A stretch of DNA of 64,000 bases from Actinophytocola sp044466355 (GTDB taxonomy: Bacteria; Actinomycetota; Actinomycetes; Mycobacteriales; Pseudonocardiaceae), in contig NZ_JBITMQ010000020.1 in NCBI RefSeq assembly GCF_044466355.1, positions 62,001-126,000 on the forward strand. Direction: 5' to 3'. Below the pieces are notes generated by a model. That model made no database searches and was not told the origin of the DNA. It saw nothing but the letters and a program-made list of their open reading frames with translations. Positions within the stretch are counted from its first letter, which is position 1. Each line of letters begins with the position of its first letter. Shown piece after piece: positions 63,836 to 64,000 of the stretch. The translations under genes and the position numbers were made by a program.

Positions 63836-64000
63836 TCAACTGCCGATGAGGCCCGCGGCCCGCGCCCACCGGTACTTCGCGCCCAGCACGGCCACGGGAC
63901 GTTCCGTGGTGTACGGGTACGCGACGACCCGGTGGTCGAAGAGGTAGTCGCACGCCTGCTCGACCTCGGTGTCACCGGCGAGCGACGCCACCACGGGCTT
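63836..64000 (-). CDS. Acyl-CoA synthetase (ADP-forming) family protein, C-terminal fragment cut by window edge
   Basis: The last 54 residues of a gene that begins beyond the window: KPVVASLAGDTEVEQACDYL, then DHRVVAYPYTTERPVAVLGAKYRWARAAGL. This matches the succinyl-CoA-ligase-like/flavodoxin domain of ADP-forming acetate-CoA ligase-type proteins, several of which carry a fused GNAT domain and act as protein acyltransferases. Too little is visible to choose between metabolic ligase and acyltransferase. Confidence 0.65.
   Translation of the reverse strand, partial: KPVVASLAGDTEVEQACDYLFDHRVVAYPYTTERPVAVLGAKYRWARAAGLIGS

Noticed and set aside
1..64000. tRNA, rRNA, transposase, integrase or prophage genes
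   Set aside because: No tRNA-like cloverleaf, rRNA stretch, transposase or integrase motif was recognised on either strand by eye; a dedicated RNA search was not possible.

Overview
The window is very G+C-rich, with short intergenic gaps, many GTG starts and 1- to 4-base gene overlaps. It reads as a chromosomal stretch of an actinobacterium. Supporting traits are an LAETG sorting signal (class E sortase type), a SigB/SigF-type sigma factor with its anti-sigma factor, GGGTAC-type stress promoters, Ku, a DasR-type (dre) operator before a chitinase, and erythromycin-esterase, DUF6745-like and MT0933-like proteins. A Pseudonocardiales host such as Lentzea or Saccharothrix is my best guess; it is an inference without a marker gene. 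I see no rRNA, tRNA, CRISPR array, transposase or prophage.

Layout. 1-6 kb: secreted esterase and sialidase-like protein, MFS exporter, YbdK-type ligase, wall-anchored LAETG protein. 6-24 kb: small divergent regulator/enzyme pairs (MarR, GlxA, TetR, ArsR), oxidoreductases, lipase, a DUF6745-like pair, erythromycin esterase, and an ABC exporter divergent from an orphan histidine kinase. 24-28.5 kb: an MT0933-like small protein, then a three-gene operon around a 1045-residue polyketide-synthase-like protein. Its KR and ACP domains are intact, while its DH, KS and AT domains have lost essential parts. 28.6-36 kb: cyclophilin, NmrA-type protein, dicarboxylate symporter, stress module (DUF7218-like protein, anti-sigma, sigma), Ku. 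36-42.3 kb: LacI regulator and alpha-glucoside/maltose-type ABC importer with a GH13 hydrolase. 42.3-48 kb: SDR/LysR pair, then a tightly overlapping operon of Nudix/NrtR-like protein, nucleoside phosphorylase and four-TM protein, the best candidate here for an undescribed conflict or signalling system. 48-56 kb: chitinase with dre, then sucC-sucD-hyi-glxR-gcl in one apparent transcription unit, divergent from an oxalate/formate-type transporter. 56-64 kb: LysR/DoxX, an orphan SMODS-associated Nudix protein, a GntR regulator, two paralogous micro-proteins, a cluster of hairpins sharing one seven-base loop, TerC, and an Nramp-like transporter with a strong 5' leader hairpin. The window ends inside an acyl-CoA synthetase gene.

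How the parts work together. Sugar polymers are cut outside the cell (GH18) or taken up and hydrolysed inside (ABC importer plus GH13), under DasR-like and LacI control. Glyoxylate carbon is routed through Gcl, tartronate semialdehyde reductase and hydroxypyruvate isomerase. Two near-identical motifs suggest that the GntR regulator at 58.8 kb controls the transporter and itself. At least three loci carry promoters fitting the SigB/SigF consensus, so the sigma factor encoded here probably drives a small local regulon. Gene functions come from motif reading without database searches; operators and promoters are sequence inferences.
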